Source: Flavobacterium sp. N2820 | GTDB taxonomy: Bacteria; Bacteroidota; Bacteroidia; Flavobacteriales; Flavobacteriaceae | Assembly: GCF_025947285.1 (NCBI RefSeq) | Contig: NZ_CP110008.1 | Location: forward strand, 2,371,001-2,435,000 | DNA: 64,000 nucleotides | Reading direction: 5' to 3' | Part shown: positions 36,945 to 45,562 of the stretch, in pieces | Numbering within the stretch: the first letter of the stretch is position 1 | Layout: every line of letters starts with the position of its first letter | Translations under genes and position numbers: made by a program | Notes under the pieces: model-generated | The model's database searches: none | What the model saw: only the letters and a program-made list of their open reading frames with translations | What the model was told of the DNA's origin: nothing

Positions 36945-39518
36945 ATGTACACACTTCCAAAAATTGAACGGTTCCAACAAAATGTGGCCTCAAAATATAC
37001 CATTTACAACAGTGTTTTCATCACGTTGCCTTTTGACGAAATCAATAACACGGGCGTTTTATTGCCTTTGTTTTCTGAAGTTTGTGAAAACGGATACAAA
37101 AACGAGCAAAGTCCAGCGGAGATTTTTGAAACGTTCGTTACCAAATATTTAGATAATCCTTCTGAAGCAGAAAAAATTAGTTTATTGTTTCGATTTATTC
37201 AATATGTGGAGCGACAAGTAGTACTTTTTGATGCGATTGAAGATGCGGCTTTTCAAATTGTGAATAATATGGAAGGCAAAAGTTCGCTTCGAGCTATTAA
37301 AGAAACTGCAGAATCGGAAGGAAAAACTAAAGAACTGAAAGAGTTTTTAGAAAACTTTAAAGTTAGAACAGTTTTAACAGCACATCCCACACAGTTTTAT
37401 CCGGGTTCGGTTTTAGGAATTATTACCGATTTAACGGAAGCTTTGAAAGCTAATAACCATATTGTAATTAAAGATTTGTTGGCGCAATTGGGTAAAACAC
37501 CTTTCTTTAAAAAAGAAAAACCAACACCTTTTGATGAGGCTGTAAGTTTGGTTTGGTATTTGGAAAACGTGTTTTATCCAACGGCAAGCGAAATGGTGCA
37601 CTACCTTCAAAAAAATATTTTCAAAGGAAATGAACTTAAAAATGATGTACTCAATTTGGGTTTTTGGCCGGGTGGCGATAGAGATGGAAATCCGTTTGTT
37701 ACTACCGAAATCACATTGAAAGTTGCTGAACGTTTAAGAACTTCAATTTTAAAATGTTATTATACAGATGTTAGAAAGTTAAAACGAAAACTAACATTTA
37801 CAGGTGTTGATGTGATTATTGCCGAATTAGAAAACAAATTGTATCGCTCTGTTTTTTATTCGGAAGGAGAAATTTTTATTTCTTTAGATGAGTTTAAAAC
37901 ACAATTACAGATTATAAAAAATATCATTGTTGAAAAGCATCAATCGCTTTATGCGGACGAAGTGGATTTGTTGTTGAATAAAGTCAATTTGTTTGGATTT
38001 CATTTTGCCACTTTAGACATTCGTCAGAACAGTAAAATTCATAAAGCGGTTTTTCAAGACATTGTTCAAAAAGAGAAAAGTTTGTTTCCATCAGATTATT
38101 TTAATCTATCGGAAACTGAAAAAATTAATATATTATCTAAAGCTTCTGCCCAATTAAAAGCTTCAGATTTTGACAATGAAATTACGAAAGAAACCATCAG
38201 TTCTATTGAAGCTATTCGAACGATTCAAGAAAATAATGGCGAATTAGGTTGTAATCGTTATATTATTAGTAACAACGAAAGTGCTTTGAACGTCATGGAA
38301 ACGTTAGCCATGTTTCAGTTGTGCGATTGGAACAATCCTTCGGTTGATGTAGTGCCGCTTTTTGAATCGGTGGAAGATTTGCATAAAGCTGATTTAGTGA
38401 TGGAACAATTGTATACCAATTCGGTTTATGCCAACCATTTGAAAAATCGTGGAAACGAGCAAACCATAATGTTAGGTTTTTCTGACGGAACAAAAGATGG
38501 CGGTTATTTAATGGCAAATTGGGCCATATATAAAGCAAAAGAAGCGTTGACCGAAATTTCCAGAAAATACAATATCAAAGTTATTTTCTTTGACGGTCGT
38601 GGTGGACCTCCTGCTCGTGGTGGTGGAAAAACGCATCAGTTTTATGCTTCGTTAGGACCAAAAATAGAAAGTCAGCAATTGCAATTAACGGTGCAAGGAC
38701 AAACCATTAGTTCTAATTTTGGAACGTTGGATTCGTGTCGTTATAATTTAGAAAATTTAGTAAGTGCTGGAGCAAAAAATCAGGTTTTCAACACCAACCA
38801 AAATGAATTAACGCTTTCTGAAAATGCTATTTTAGAACAATTGGCAACAATTAGTTTTAAGAAATACATCGATTTTAAAAATCATCCGCTGTTTGTGCCT
38901 TATTTAGAAAAAATGAGCACGTTGAATTATTATGCAAAAACGAATATCGGAAGCCGACCATCAAAAAGAAAAGCAGCAGCCAAATTGAATTTAGACGATT
39001 TACGAGCCATTCCGTTTGTAGGTTCTTGGAGTCAGTTGAAGCAAAATGTGCCTGGTTTTTTTGGTGTTGGAACGGCTTTAAAATATTTTGAAGAACAAAA
39101 CCGTTGGCATGAAGTAAGTGACTTGTACAAACATTCGTTGTTTTTTAGAACATTGTTAGAAAACAGTATGATGGCGTTGAGCAAATCGTTTTTTCCGCTA
39201 ACAGCTTACATGAAAAACGATGTAGAATTTGGCGCTTTTTGGACGATAATTCACGAGGAATATCTAGAAACCAAACGCTTATTGTTAAAAATTTCAGGGT
39301 TCAAAGAATTGATGGAAAACTATCCCGACGGAAAGGCTTCAATTGAAATGCGAGAAAAAATGGTGGTGCCTTTGATTACCATTCAGCAATATGCTTTGTT
39401 GCGCATAAAAGCCTTACGAGAAAGCCCAACACCTGACGAAAAATTAATTGCAGTGTATGAAAAAATAGTAACGCGCTCGTTGTTTGGAAATATTAACGCG
39501 AGTAGGAATTCGGCTTAG
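36945..39518 (+). CDS. ppc: Phosphoenolpyruvate carboxylase
   Basis: 857 residues. It carboxylates PEP to oxaloacetate, replenishing the TCA cycle. Motifs: VLTAHPTQFYPGS near residue 143 with the catalytic His, GFWPGGDRDGNPFV near 243, FFDGRGGPPARGGGKTH near 546 (the catalytic loop, in the FDGRGG variant seen in Bacteroidota), and NIGSRPSKR near 666. The C-terminus ends NINASRNSA, as in PEPC where the final Asn is catalytic for inhibitor binding. Single gene with plausible terminator downstream. Confidence 0.95.
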   Translation: MYTLPKIERFQQNVASKYTIYNSVFITLPFDEINNTGVLLPLFSEVCENGYKNEQSPAEIFETFVTKYLDNPSEAEKISLLFRFIQYVERQVVLFDAIEDAAFQIVNNMEGKSSLRAIKETAESEGKTKELKEFLENFKVRTVLTAHPTQFYPGSVLGIITDLTEALKANNHIVIKDLLAQLGKTPFFKKEKPTPFDEAVSLVWYLENVFYPTASEMVHYLQKNIFKGNELKNDVLNLGFWPGGDRDGNPFVTTEITLKVAERLRTSILKCYYTDVRKLKRKLTFTGVDVIIAELENKLYRSVFYSEGEIFISLDEFKTQLQIIKNIIVEKHQSLYADEVDLLLNKVNLFGFHFATLDIRQNSKIHKAVFQDIVQKEKSLFPSDYFNLSETEKINILSKASAQLKASDFDNEITKETISSIEAIRTIQENNGELGCNRYIISNNESALNVMETLAMFQLCDWNNPSVDVVPLFESVEDLHKADLVMEQLYTNSVYANHLKNRGNEQTIMLGFSDGTKDGGYLMANWAIYKAKEALTEISRKYNIKVIFFDGRGGPPARGGGKTHQFYASLGPKIESQQLQLTVQGQTISSNFGTLDSCRYNLENLVSAGAKNQVFNTNQNELTLSENAILEQLATISFKKYIDFKNHPLFVPYLEKMSTLNYYAKTNIGSRPSKRKAAAKLNLDDLRAIPFVGSWSQLKQNVPGFFGVGTALKYFEEQNRWHEVSDLYKHSLFFRTLLENSMMALSKSFFPLTAYMKNDVEFGAFWTIIHEEYLETKRLLLKISGFKELMENYPDGKASIEMREKMVVPLITIQQYALLRIKALRESPTPDEKLIAVYEKIVTRSLFGNINASRNSA

Positions 39519-39532
39519 TTTGAAATGAGATT

Positions 39533-39598
39533 CTGAAACAAGTTCAGGATGACAGTGGTTTTCATTATAATTCCTTTGTCAAGCTGAACTTGTTTCAG
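39533..39598. repeat. Inverted repeat CTGAAACAAGTTCAG / CTGAACTTGTTTCAG
   Basis: A perfect 15-base inverted repeat (39533-39547 and 39584-39598) with a 36-base loop and related flanks (GATT.../GTCAAG), just after the ppc stop. I recall the 'CTGAAACAAGTTCAG' core as a common dispersed intergenic repeat in Flavobacteriaceae, so it may be a REP-type element. It does not have a T-run and the loop is long for a terminator. Confidence 0.65.
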
Positions 39599-39607
39599 CT
39601 TCTAAAG

Positions 39608-39649
39608 AATAAACCTCAAAATTTAGATATCTAAACTTTGAGGTTTATT
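39608..39649. terminator. Bidirectional terminator between ppc and the TlpA-like gene
   Basis: Arms AATAAACCTCAAA (39608-39620) and TTTGAGGTTTATT (39637-39649) enclose a second palindrome TTTAGATATCTAAA, giving a long AT-rich hairpin followed by AATTTTTTATT. It lies at the convergent ends of ppc and the thioredoxin-like gene. Confidence 0.75.
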
Positions 39650-39655
39650 AATTTT

Positions 39656-40654
39656 TTATTTCAAAAGACTATCTAACAACTCCGTTAATTGAGCAGAAGA
39701 AGGTCTTGCAGCATCAGCTTTTAAAACTTTTCCATCAGGACCAATTAATAAGAATCTTGGAATAGAGTTAATACCAAAAGCTTTAATAAAATCTGAATTC
39801 CAGTTTTTATCTGCAAACAATTGAATGCCACCTAATTGTTTTTCGGTTACAAATTTTTGCCATTTTTCATGGTCTTTGTCAACATCTACTGAGATACTTA
39901 CAAATTCAATGTTTTTGCCATGGTATTTTTCTTCTACTTTCTTTAAATGAGGAATTTCAGCTCTACAAGGTCCGCACCAAGTTGCCCAAACATCGATGTA
40001 CACATATTTTCCTCTTAAATCTTCTAATTTTGTTTTTCCGCCTTTATGGTTTTCATAATCAAATGAAGGAGCAACGGCATTTTCAAGTTTTTTCGCCGAT
40101 GCTTTTTGATTGAAATATTGCATCAACATCATGCCTTCCTGATTAATCATTGGTTTTGCAATGTCAACCAATTTAGCATCTAAACCTGCATTTTCTAAAT
40201 TAGCTAAATCGCTGGTTTTCTTTTTCTCTAAAGCAGTTTTAAATTCGGCTTCTTCTTTTTCAAGTAAACCTTCTAATTCCATTTCAAAAACCTCGTCGGT
40301 TAGCGCTTTTTTTGCTAAATAATTATTTTCTTTTTCGCCTTTTCCTTTATAAACAATTGTTTCATCAAATTCTTTAGCGTTCATGGTTAAATTTAAATCA
40401 TACCCATCTTTAAAAAATAGTAATGATGATTCTGATCCATCACTAAATTGGTGTAATCCTTCAGTAATTTCAAATGTAGATTCAAAAACACCTTTTTTGT
40501 TAACTGGAATTACATGTTTGAATTTTTTAGGACCAAAAATTGTTAAAGTGTCCGAATTTCGATTTTCGATTTTAGCCGAAAATTTTACTTTGCCTGTTGA
40601 TTGTGCAAACGAAAAACAAGCTGATAATAATAGTAAATAAGTGATTTTTTTCAT
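39656..40654 (-). CDS. TlpA-family thioredoxin-like protein (DUF4369 type)
   Basis: 332 residues with a signal peptide (hydrophobic residues 4-16, ending SFAQ). The N-terminal half is a beta-rich domain resembling DUF4369 (about 20-105), followed by a helical linker with many Glu/Lys (120-190) and a C-terminal thioredoxin fold with the active site WATWCGPCR (Cys227, Cys230) and a cis-Pro in INSIPRFLLIGPDG. Such proteins reduce or shuffle disulfides of exported proteins in the periplasm. It is monocistronic and faces aspS divergently. Confidence 0.9.
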   Translation of the reverse strand: MKKITYLLLLSACFSFAQSTGKVKFSAKIENRNSDTLTIFGPKKFKHVIPVNKKGVFESTFEITEGLHQFSDGSESSLLFFKDGYDLNLTMNAKEFDETIVYKGKGEKENNYLAKKALTDEVFEMELEGLLEKEEAEFKTALEKKKTSDLANLENAGLDAKLVDIAKPMINQEGMMLMQYFNQKASAKKLENAVAPSFDYENHKGGKTKLEDLRGKYVYIDVWATWCGPCRAEIPHLKKVEEKYHGKNIEFVSISVDVDKDHEKWQKFVTEKQLGGIQLFADKNWNSDFIKAFGINSIPRFLLIGPDGKVLKADAARPSSAQLTELLDSLLK

Positions 40655-40768
40655 AAATTATTGGATAAGATGATTGTAAAAATAAAGTATTATTTTATAA
40701 AACTACAAAAACAAATTAAAATTGCATTTTAATTAACGCATTAGACGAAAAATTTTCAATTTTGTTAG

Positions 40769-40776
40769 TACTTTTG
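40769..40776 (+). promoter_or_regulatory. TActTTTG promoter element for aspS
   Basis: TACTTTTG lies 17 bases upstream of the aspS ATG at 40794, matching the -7 consensus; no properly spaced TTG was found. Confidence 0.5.
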
Positions 40777-40793
40777 CATAAAATTTTTTAGAA

Positions 40794-42539
40794 ATGTATA
40801 GAAGTCATAATTGCGGCGAACTAAACGCATCACATATTAATACAGAAGTTACCCTTGCTGGTTGGGTTCAAAAGTCTAGAGATAAAGGATTTATGATTTG
40901 GGTTGATTTACGTGATCGATACGGAATTACCCAATTGATTTTTGATGAACAAAGAACTGATAAAGCTGTTATTGAAAAAGCAAAATCTTTAGGAAGAGAA
41001 TTTGTAATCCAAATCAAAGGAACGGTTATAGAACGTGTTTCTAAAAACCCAAATATGGCAACTGGTGACGTTGAAATTTTAGTTACCGAATTAACTATTT
41101 TAAACGAAGCACAATTGCCTCCTTTTACGATTGAAGATGAAACGGATGGTGGTGAAGATATTCGTATGAAATATCGTTATTTAGATATCAGAAGAAATCC
41201 GGTTAAAAATAATTTATTATTCCGTCATAAAGTATCCATGGAAGTTAGAAAATATCTTTCAGACCAAGGATTTTGTGATGTTGAAACGCCTTATTTAATT
41301 AAGTCTACTCCAGAAGGTGCGCGTGATTTTGTAGTGCCAAGTAGAATGAATGAAGGACAGTTTTATGCCTTACCTCAATCGCCACAAACCTTCAAACAGT
41401 TATTGATGGTAGGTGGAATGGACAAATATTTCCAAATTGTGAAATGTTTCCGTGACGAAGATTTAAGAGCAGACCGTCAGCCAGAATTTACACAAATTGA
41501 CTGCGAAATGGCATTCGTGGAGCAAGAAGATATTTTAGATATGTTTGAAGGGTTAACGCGTCATTTACTTAAAGAAATCAAAGGAATTGAAGTAGATAAA
41601 TTCCCGAGAATTACTTATGATTACGCCATGAAAACCTATGGTAACGACAAACCAGATATTCGTTTTGAAATGAAATTTGGCGAGTTAAACGCTGTAGCTC
41701 AGCATAAAGATTTTCCAGTATTCAATTCAGCTGAATTAGTAGTCGGAATCGCTGCGCCAGGTTGTGCAAATTATACCAGAAAAGAAATTGATACTTTAAT
41801 AGATTGGGTAAAGCGCCCTCAAGTTGGAGCATTAGGAATGGTTTATGTAAAATGTGAAGAAGACGGTTCATTTAAATCATCAGTGGATAAATTCTACGAT
41901 CAAGAAGATTTGAAAAAATGGGCAGAAATTACCAACGCAAAACCAGGTGATTTAATTTTAGTATTATCAGGAAAGGCAGATAAGACAAGAACACAATTAT
42001 CGGCACTTCGTATGGAAGTTGCAACGCGTTTAGGTTTGAGAAAATCAGATGAATTTGCACCATTATGGGTAGTAGATTTCCCATTATTAGAATGGGACGA
42101 AGAAAGCGGAAGATACCACGCAATGCACCATCCATTTACTTCTCCAAAACCAGAAGATATGGCTTTAATTGAAACCGAACCAGGAAAAGTGCGTGCCAAT
42201 GCTTATGATATGGTGTTAAACGGAAACGAAATTGGTGGAGGTTCTATTCGTATTCACGATAGGGATTTACAAAGTAGAATGTTTGATTTATTAGGTTTCA
42301 GTAAAGAACAAGCTCAGGCTCAGTTTGGATTTTTAATGAATGCATTTGAATTTGGCGCACCACCACACGGAGGTTTAGCTTTTGGATTGGATAGATTGGT
42401 TTCTATTTTAGGTGGTCAAGAAACAATCCGTGATTTTATTGCTTTCCCTAAAAACAATTCAGGAAGAGATGTAATGATTGATGCACCATCTACAATTGAT
42501 GAAGCGCAATTGCAAGAATTACATATTAAATTAAGATAA
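40794..42539 (+). CDS. aspS: Aspartyl-tRNA synthetase
   Basis: 581 residues, a class II synthetase. N-terminal OB-fold anticodon domain (ITLAGW-like segment near residue 20, [14 protein letters not shown] near 37-50). Motif 2 [16 protein letters not shown] near residue 220 and motif 3 [10 protein letters not shown] near 531. The long insertion domain (about 285-415) of the bacterial type is present. It charges tRNA-Asp in the cytosol. Two bases separate it from a small membrane protein gene, which is probably co-transcribed. Confidence 0.96.
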   Translation: MYRSHNCGELNASHINTEVTLAGWVQKSRDKGFMIWVDLRDRYGITQLIFDEQRTDKAVIEKAKSLGREFVIQIKGTVIERVSKNPNMATGDVEILVTELTILNEAQLPPFTIEDETDGGEDIRMKYRYLDIRRNPVKNNLLFRHKVSMEVRKYLSDQGFCDVETPYLIKSTPEGARDFVVPSRMNEGQFYALPQSPQTFKQLLMVGGMDKYFQIVKCFRDEDLRADRQPEFTQIDCEMAFVEQEDILDMFEGLTRHLLKEIKGIEVDKFPRITYDYAMKTYGNDKPDIRFEMKFGELNAVAQHKDFPVFNSAELVVGIAAPGCANYTRKEIDTLIDWVKRPQVGALGMVYVKCEEDGSFKSSVDKFYDQEDLKKWAEITNAKPGDLILVLSGKADKTRTQLSALRMEVATRLGLRKSDEFAPLWVVDFPLLEWDEESGRYHAMHHPFTSPKPEDMALIETEPGKVRANAYDMVLNGNEIGGGSIRIHDRDLQSRMFDLLGFSKEQAQAQFGFLMNAFEFGAPPHGGLAFGLDRLVSILGGQETIRDFIAFPKNNSGRDVMIDAPSTIDEAQLQELHIKLR

Positions 42540-42541
42540 AG

Positions 42542-42772
42542 ATGAAAAAAATTCTGATTGGTCTTATCGTAATTATTGCAGGTCTAATTTCTTTTGGATA
42601 TTTTCAAAAAAATAATGGTTTAAATGGCGATAAATGGATTGGAATAGGAATTTTAGTACTTGCTTTTGTGCTAATGCCATTATTTTTATACTCAAGATTT
42701 AAGAACAAAGAAGTGAGAGATCGCATGTTAAATTTTGATTTAAAGAAGGATAAAGAGCCTGAAAATCAATAA
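42542..42772 (+). CDS. Small two-helix membrane protein
   Basis: 76 residues: hydrophobic segments at about 4-20 and 32-52, then a charged Lys/Glu/Asp tail. It starts two bases after aspS. I recognise no family. The charged C-terminus is probably cytosolic. Real-gene status rests on the tight spacing to aspS and clean hydrophobic pattern. Confidence 0.6.
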   Translation: MKKILIGLIVIIAGLISFGYFQKNNGLNGDKWIGIGILVLAFVLMPLFLYSRFKNKEVRDRMLNFDLKKDKEPENQ

Positions 42773-42819
42773 ATTTGAAATATTTTATACCTTTTTGTTT
42801 TTTATATTGTAATTAAGTA

Positions 42820-42827
42820 TATCTTTG
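42820..42827 (+). promoter_or_regulatory. TAtcTTTG promoter element for the cold-shock gene
   Basis: TATCTTTG with an upstream TTTG at 42794-42797 (22-base spacer) lies 29 bases before the cold-shock ATG. Confidence 0.55.
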
Positions 42828-42856
42828 AAGTATTATTAATTTTTTTATATTACAAA

Positions 42857-43057
42857 ATGCGAACAGGCAAAGTTAAATTCTTCAATGAATCAAAAGGTTA
42901 CGGTTTTATTACAGATGATGAAACAGGAAAAGACATTTTCGTACACGCAAGCGGAATGAGAGTTGAATCTCTTAATGAAGGTGATGCAGTAAGTTACGAA
43001 GAAGAAGAAGGAAGAAAAGGTAAAGTAGCTGCTCAAGTAGTAGTTATCGAAGACTAA
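42857..43057 (+). CDS. Cold-shock domain protein
   Basis: 66 residues, a single cold-shock OB fold. RNP1 is KGYGFI (residues 13-18) and RNP2 is DIFVHAS (26-32); the N-terminus TGKVKFFNESKGYGF is typical. It binds single-stranded RNA and DNA and acts as an RNA chaperone. It is a single gene with its own promoter and a strong terminator. Paralogue assignment (cspA, cspC and so on) is not possible. Confidence 0.93.
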   Translation: MRTGKVKFFNESKGYGFITDDETGKDIFVHASGMRVESLNEGDAVSYEEEEGRKGKVAAQVVVIED

Positions 43058-43089
43058 TATATATTATTTTTTGATTACCTAGAAAGAAC

Positions 43090-43114
43090 AAAGTCCCGAT
43101 TAAATCGGGACTTT
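43090..43114 (+). terminator. Terminator of the cold-shock gene
   Basis: AAAGTCCCGAT (43090-43100), loop TAA, ATCGGGACTTT (43104-43114), then more T. A GC-containing stem with T-run; the A-run on the other side lets it also end the converging minus-strand gene. Confidence 0.9.
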
Positions 43115-43120
43115 TTTTGT

Positions 43121-43603
43121 TTACAACCATTTCTTTTCACTTTCAGTAGCGTCTAGAATATCTATTTCCAGTGCTAATTTAAAATGTTTAGCAACCTCAA
43201 AAGCTTTTATTTTGTTTGTTGTTTTATAAAATGTAATATGTTTATTTCTTTCGTAAAATAAGTTTACTAAAATCACACTACTTTTTTGGGTTGTTTCTGC
43301 GGTAACAACCCTTATAGTTTGGCTTTCATTTGTTTTAAATACTGAAGCATATTCAAAGTTAGGCATCTGATTCCATTTTCCAAACTTAATTCCAAACAAT
43401 GATTGAAAAGATCGAATAGTTTTGTTAGTTAAGTTTATATCTGTTCCTTCGGCAACATTTAAGCCCAAACCAATAGCAATAAAAATAAACGCAAACAGAC
43501 TTCCTGTTAAAACTACCATTAGAAATCCTAAACAAGCGAAAGCAATTCCGAAAAAACGCTTCACAAAAGGAATCTCTTTCGTATAACTAATAATGTTTTC
43601 CAT
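43121..43603 (-). CDS. Hypothetical membrane protein
   Basis: 160 residues with two adjacent hydrophobic segments (about 17-33 and 34-50, with FACLGFLMVVLTGSLFAFIFIAIGLGL) forming a hairpin, then a soluble beta-type domain of about 105 residues. The layout is like small membrane-anchored PH-like proteins of Bacteroidota; I recognise no named family. It is separated from the TonB-receptor gene by a strong terminator, so it is transcribed on its own. Confidence 0.65.
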   Translation of the reverse strand: MENIISYTKEIPFVKRFFGIAFACLGFLMVVLTGSLFAFIFIAIGLGLNVAEGTDINLTNKTIRSFQSLFGIKFGKWNQMPNFEYASVFKTNESQTIRVVTAETTQKSSVILVNLFYERNKHITFYKTTNKIKAFEVAKHFKLALEIDILDATESEKKWL

Positions 43604-43607
43604 ACAA

Positions 43608-43635
43608 AAAAGGATTACAAAGTTGTAATCCTTTT
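43608..43635 (-). terminator. Terminator of the TonB-dependent receptor gene
   Basis: AAAAGGATTACAA (43608-43620) pairs with TTGTAATCCTTTT (43623-43635), a 13-bp stem with a two-base centre and a T-run on the minus strand. It lies just beyond the receptor stop at 43655. Confidence 0.85.
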
Positions 43636-43654
43636 CAAATATATAATTTTGATT

Positions 43655-45478
43655 TTATTTAAATAAATATTTTACTCCAAATAAAACATTTCCTTTTGGC
43701 ATAGGAACCATTCCTGCTTCTACATATGCTGTGTTAAAAATATTATTAGCATATACTGAAAATTCTAATGCTTTTAATTGATATGAAGCACTTACATCCC
43801 AAATGTTGTAACTAACTCCTGAAGTTCTTTCTACGTATCTATATCCAATTGAATTACTGAAATTCTTGAACCATTCCATGGCATAATTTCCAACAAATTG
43901 ATGTTTCATAGAATTGATAGAATATCTTGAATAAGCAGCACTGCTTTTTTTAACATCGTCTTCGATAAAAGTATACCCCATTTTAATTTTTTGTGGTAAA
44001 GTATTCAGCATAAATCGGTACTCAACTTGTGTTTCAAATCCTTTTGTGTTTACATCCTGAATGTTTTGTGGGGTATAAATAACATCTGCTTCGGTTGGTC
44101 TCACATAATCAATCAAATCATTTGAATCTCTGTTGAATGCTGCAAACGTAAAGTCAAATTTAGACGTTAACCATTTGATTCCAATTTCTTCTGAAAGTGC
44201 TTCTTCAGGTTGTAAATTTTCATTTCCAATAGCTTGTGGTCCAATATAATATAAATCGGTATAGGTTGGGACTCTGTATGTATACCCGATGTTTCCATAC
44301 ACTCTAAAATCTGAAGTAACTTGATAACCTAAATCTAATCCTGGAAATGCTTTGCTATCAAAGTCTGAAAAATAAGATACCGCAACTCCAGGTGTTATAT
44401 CAAATTTTTTATCAAAAAACTGAAAACGATGTTCTAAAAACAGAGAAGCCATTTCTCTAGAATTATCGCCCAATCGGTTACTCGAAATGTAATATTTAGC
44501 CATTTCTATACCAAAACCAGTGATCCCCGCTTTTGATTCATATGAACCATTCAATTCTGCTGCAACTTTATTGGTAATGTGTAAATTTCTATACGCCGAT
44601 GGATTGCTTCTGATATAATGATATTCGTCTTGATTTCTTCTCCAATATAATCTTGGTTTCCAAGTAAAATTTCCGTTTTTAATTACGGTTGAAAGTCCAA
44701 TTAAACTTGCTTGGGTTTCTTCATATTGTTCTGTAGCTGATGGAATTCCGTAAAAACCATTTGCGCCAAATTTTCTCTCTGAGTAAGTCGTAAGTAAATC
44801 AATTGGTAATTTATTTTTATTGAATTGACTTTTTAACACATAATTTTGATTGTCAAAATCGGTGTTGTGACGATAACCTTCTGAAATATTTTTAGAAAAA
44901 TGCACAATATGACTACTTGTTTCTAAATTAATAGCTCCGGTTGCTTCTGTAGTAAACTGTCCAAAAGAACCTGCTTGAACTTTGGCAATTAATGAATTTT
45001 CAAAACCATCCTTTGTTACAATATTAACAGCTCCTGTAAAAGCATTTTGTCCAAAAATTCGAGCAGCCGGACCTTTAATCACTTCAATTCTTTTGATTAA
45101 TTCGATAGGTAATGCTAAGTTTAAGGTATGATGACCCGTTTGTGGATCATCAACTTTAATGCCGTCAATTAGCAGTAATGTTTGGTCAAAACCACCACCT
45201 CTAATGTATAAATCGGCCTGCATTCCGTTTACACCTTGACGTCTAACATCAATTCCTGCAACTTGTTGTAATGCGTCAGCAACGTTGGTAACACCCAGTT
45301 TTTTAATATCAGTTGCCGTAATTATTTGAATGGTTCTTGAATTTTCTTTAAAAGGTAAATCAATTCGCGAAGATGATACTATAACTTCTTTAAGCGAATC
45401 GGTTTTTGGTTCATTTTCTTGTGCATTTCCAAGTATAGCACTTAAAAGCAAGGCTGATAAAAAGTATTTATTTTTCAT
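43655..45478 (-). CDS. TonB-dependent outer-membrane receptor, BtuB/CirA-like size class
   Basis: 607 residues: signal peptide (residues 4-19), then a plug domain (about 40-150) with IQIITATDIKKLGVTNVADAL, LYIRGGGFDQTLLLIDG and IEVIKGPAARIFGQNAFTGAVNIVT, then a 22-strand-type barrel ending in KYLFK. There is no N-terminal carboxypeptidase-like (SusC) domain, so it belongs to the small BtuB/siderophore-receptor type. The ligand is unknown. It faces a MocR-type regulator gene with 68 bases between starts, which may control it. No cobalamin riboswitch fits in that gap. Confidence 0.9.
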   Translation of the reverse strand: MKNKYFLSALLLSAILGNAQENEPKTDSLKEVIVSSSRIDLPFKENSRTIQIITATDIKKLGVTNVADALQQVAGIDVRRQGVNGMQADLYIRGGGFDQTLLLIDGIKVDDPQTGHHTLNLALPIELIKRIEVIKGPAARIFGQNAFTGAVNIVTKDGFENSLIAKVQAGSFGQFTTEATGAINLETSSHIVHFSKNISEGYRHNTDFDNQNYVLKSQFNKNKLPIDLLTTYSERKFGANGFYGIPSATEQYEETQASLIGLSTVIKNGNFTWKPRLYWRRNQDEYHYIRSNPSAYRNLHITNKVAAELNGSYESKAGITGFGIEMAKYYISSNRLGDNSREMASLFLEHRFQFFDKKFDITPGVAVSYFSDFDSKAFPGLDLGYQVTSDFRVYGNIGYTYRVPTYTDLYYIGPQAIGNENLQPEEALSEEIGIKWLTSKFDFTFAAFNRDSNDLIDYVRPTEADVIYTPQNIQDVNTKGFETQVEYRFMLNTLPQKIKMGYTFIEDDVKKSSAAYSRYSINSMKHQFVGNYAMEWFKNFSNSIGYRYVERTSGVSYNIWDVSASYQLKALEFSVYANNIFNTAYVEAGMVPMPKGNVLFGVKYLFK

Positions 45479-45517
45479 TTGAAGTTTATTTTAAAACGCT
45501 GCAAAATTCGTAACTTT

Positions 45518-45562
45518 CCGGACGATTAAAATAGTCCAGATATAAAATGATAGATAGTCCGG
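45518..45562. promoter_or_regulatory. Candidate operator: ATAGTCC direct repeats with CCGGAC/GTCCGG
   Basis: Between the receptor and MocR genes, ATAGTCC occurs at 45531-45537 and 45554-45560 (23 bases apart, about two helical turns). CCGGAC (45518-45523) is the inverse of GTCCGG (45557-45562). The second copy overlaps the first codons of the regulator. MocR regulators are known to bind spaced direct repeats, so autoregulation and control of the receptor are plausible. Confidence 0.45.

Noticed and set aside
45479-45546. Cobalamin riboswitch before the BtuB-sized receptor
   Set aside because: The gap is only 68 bases and has no B12-box-like sequence.
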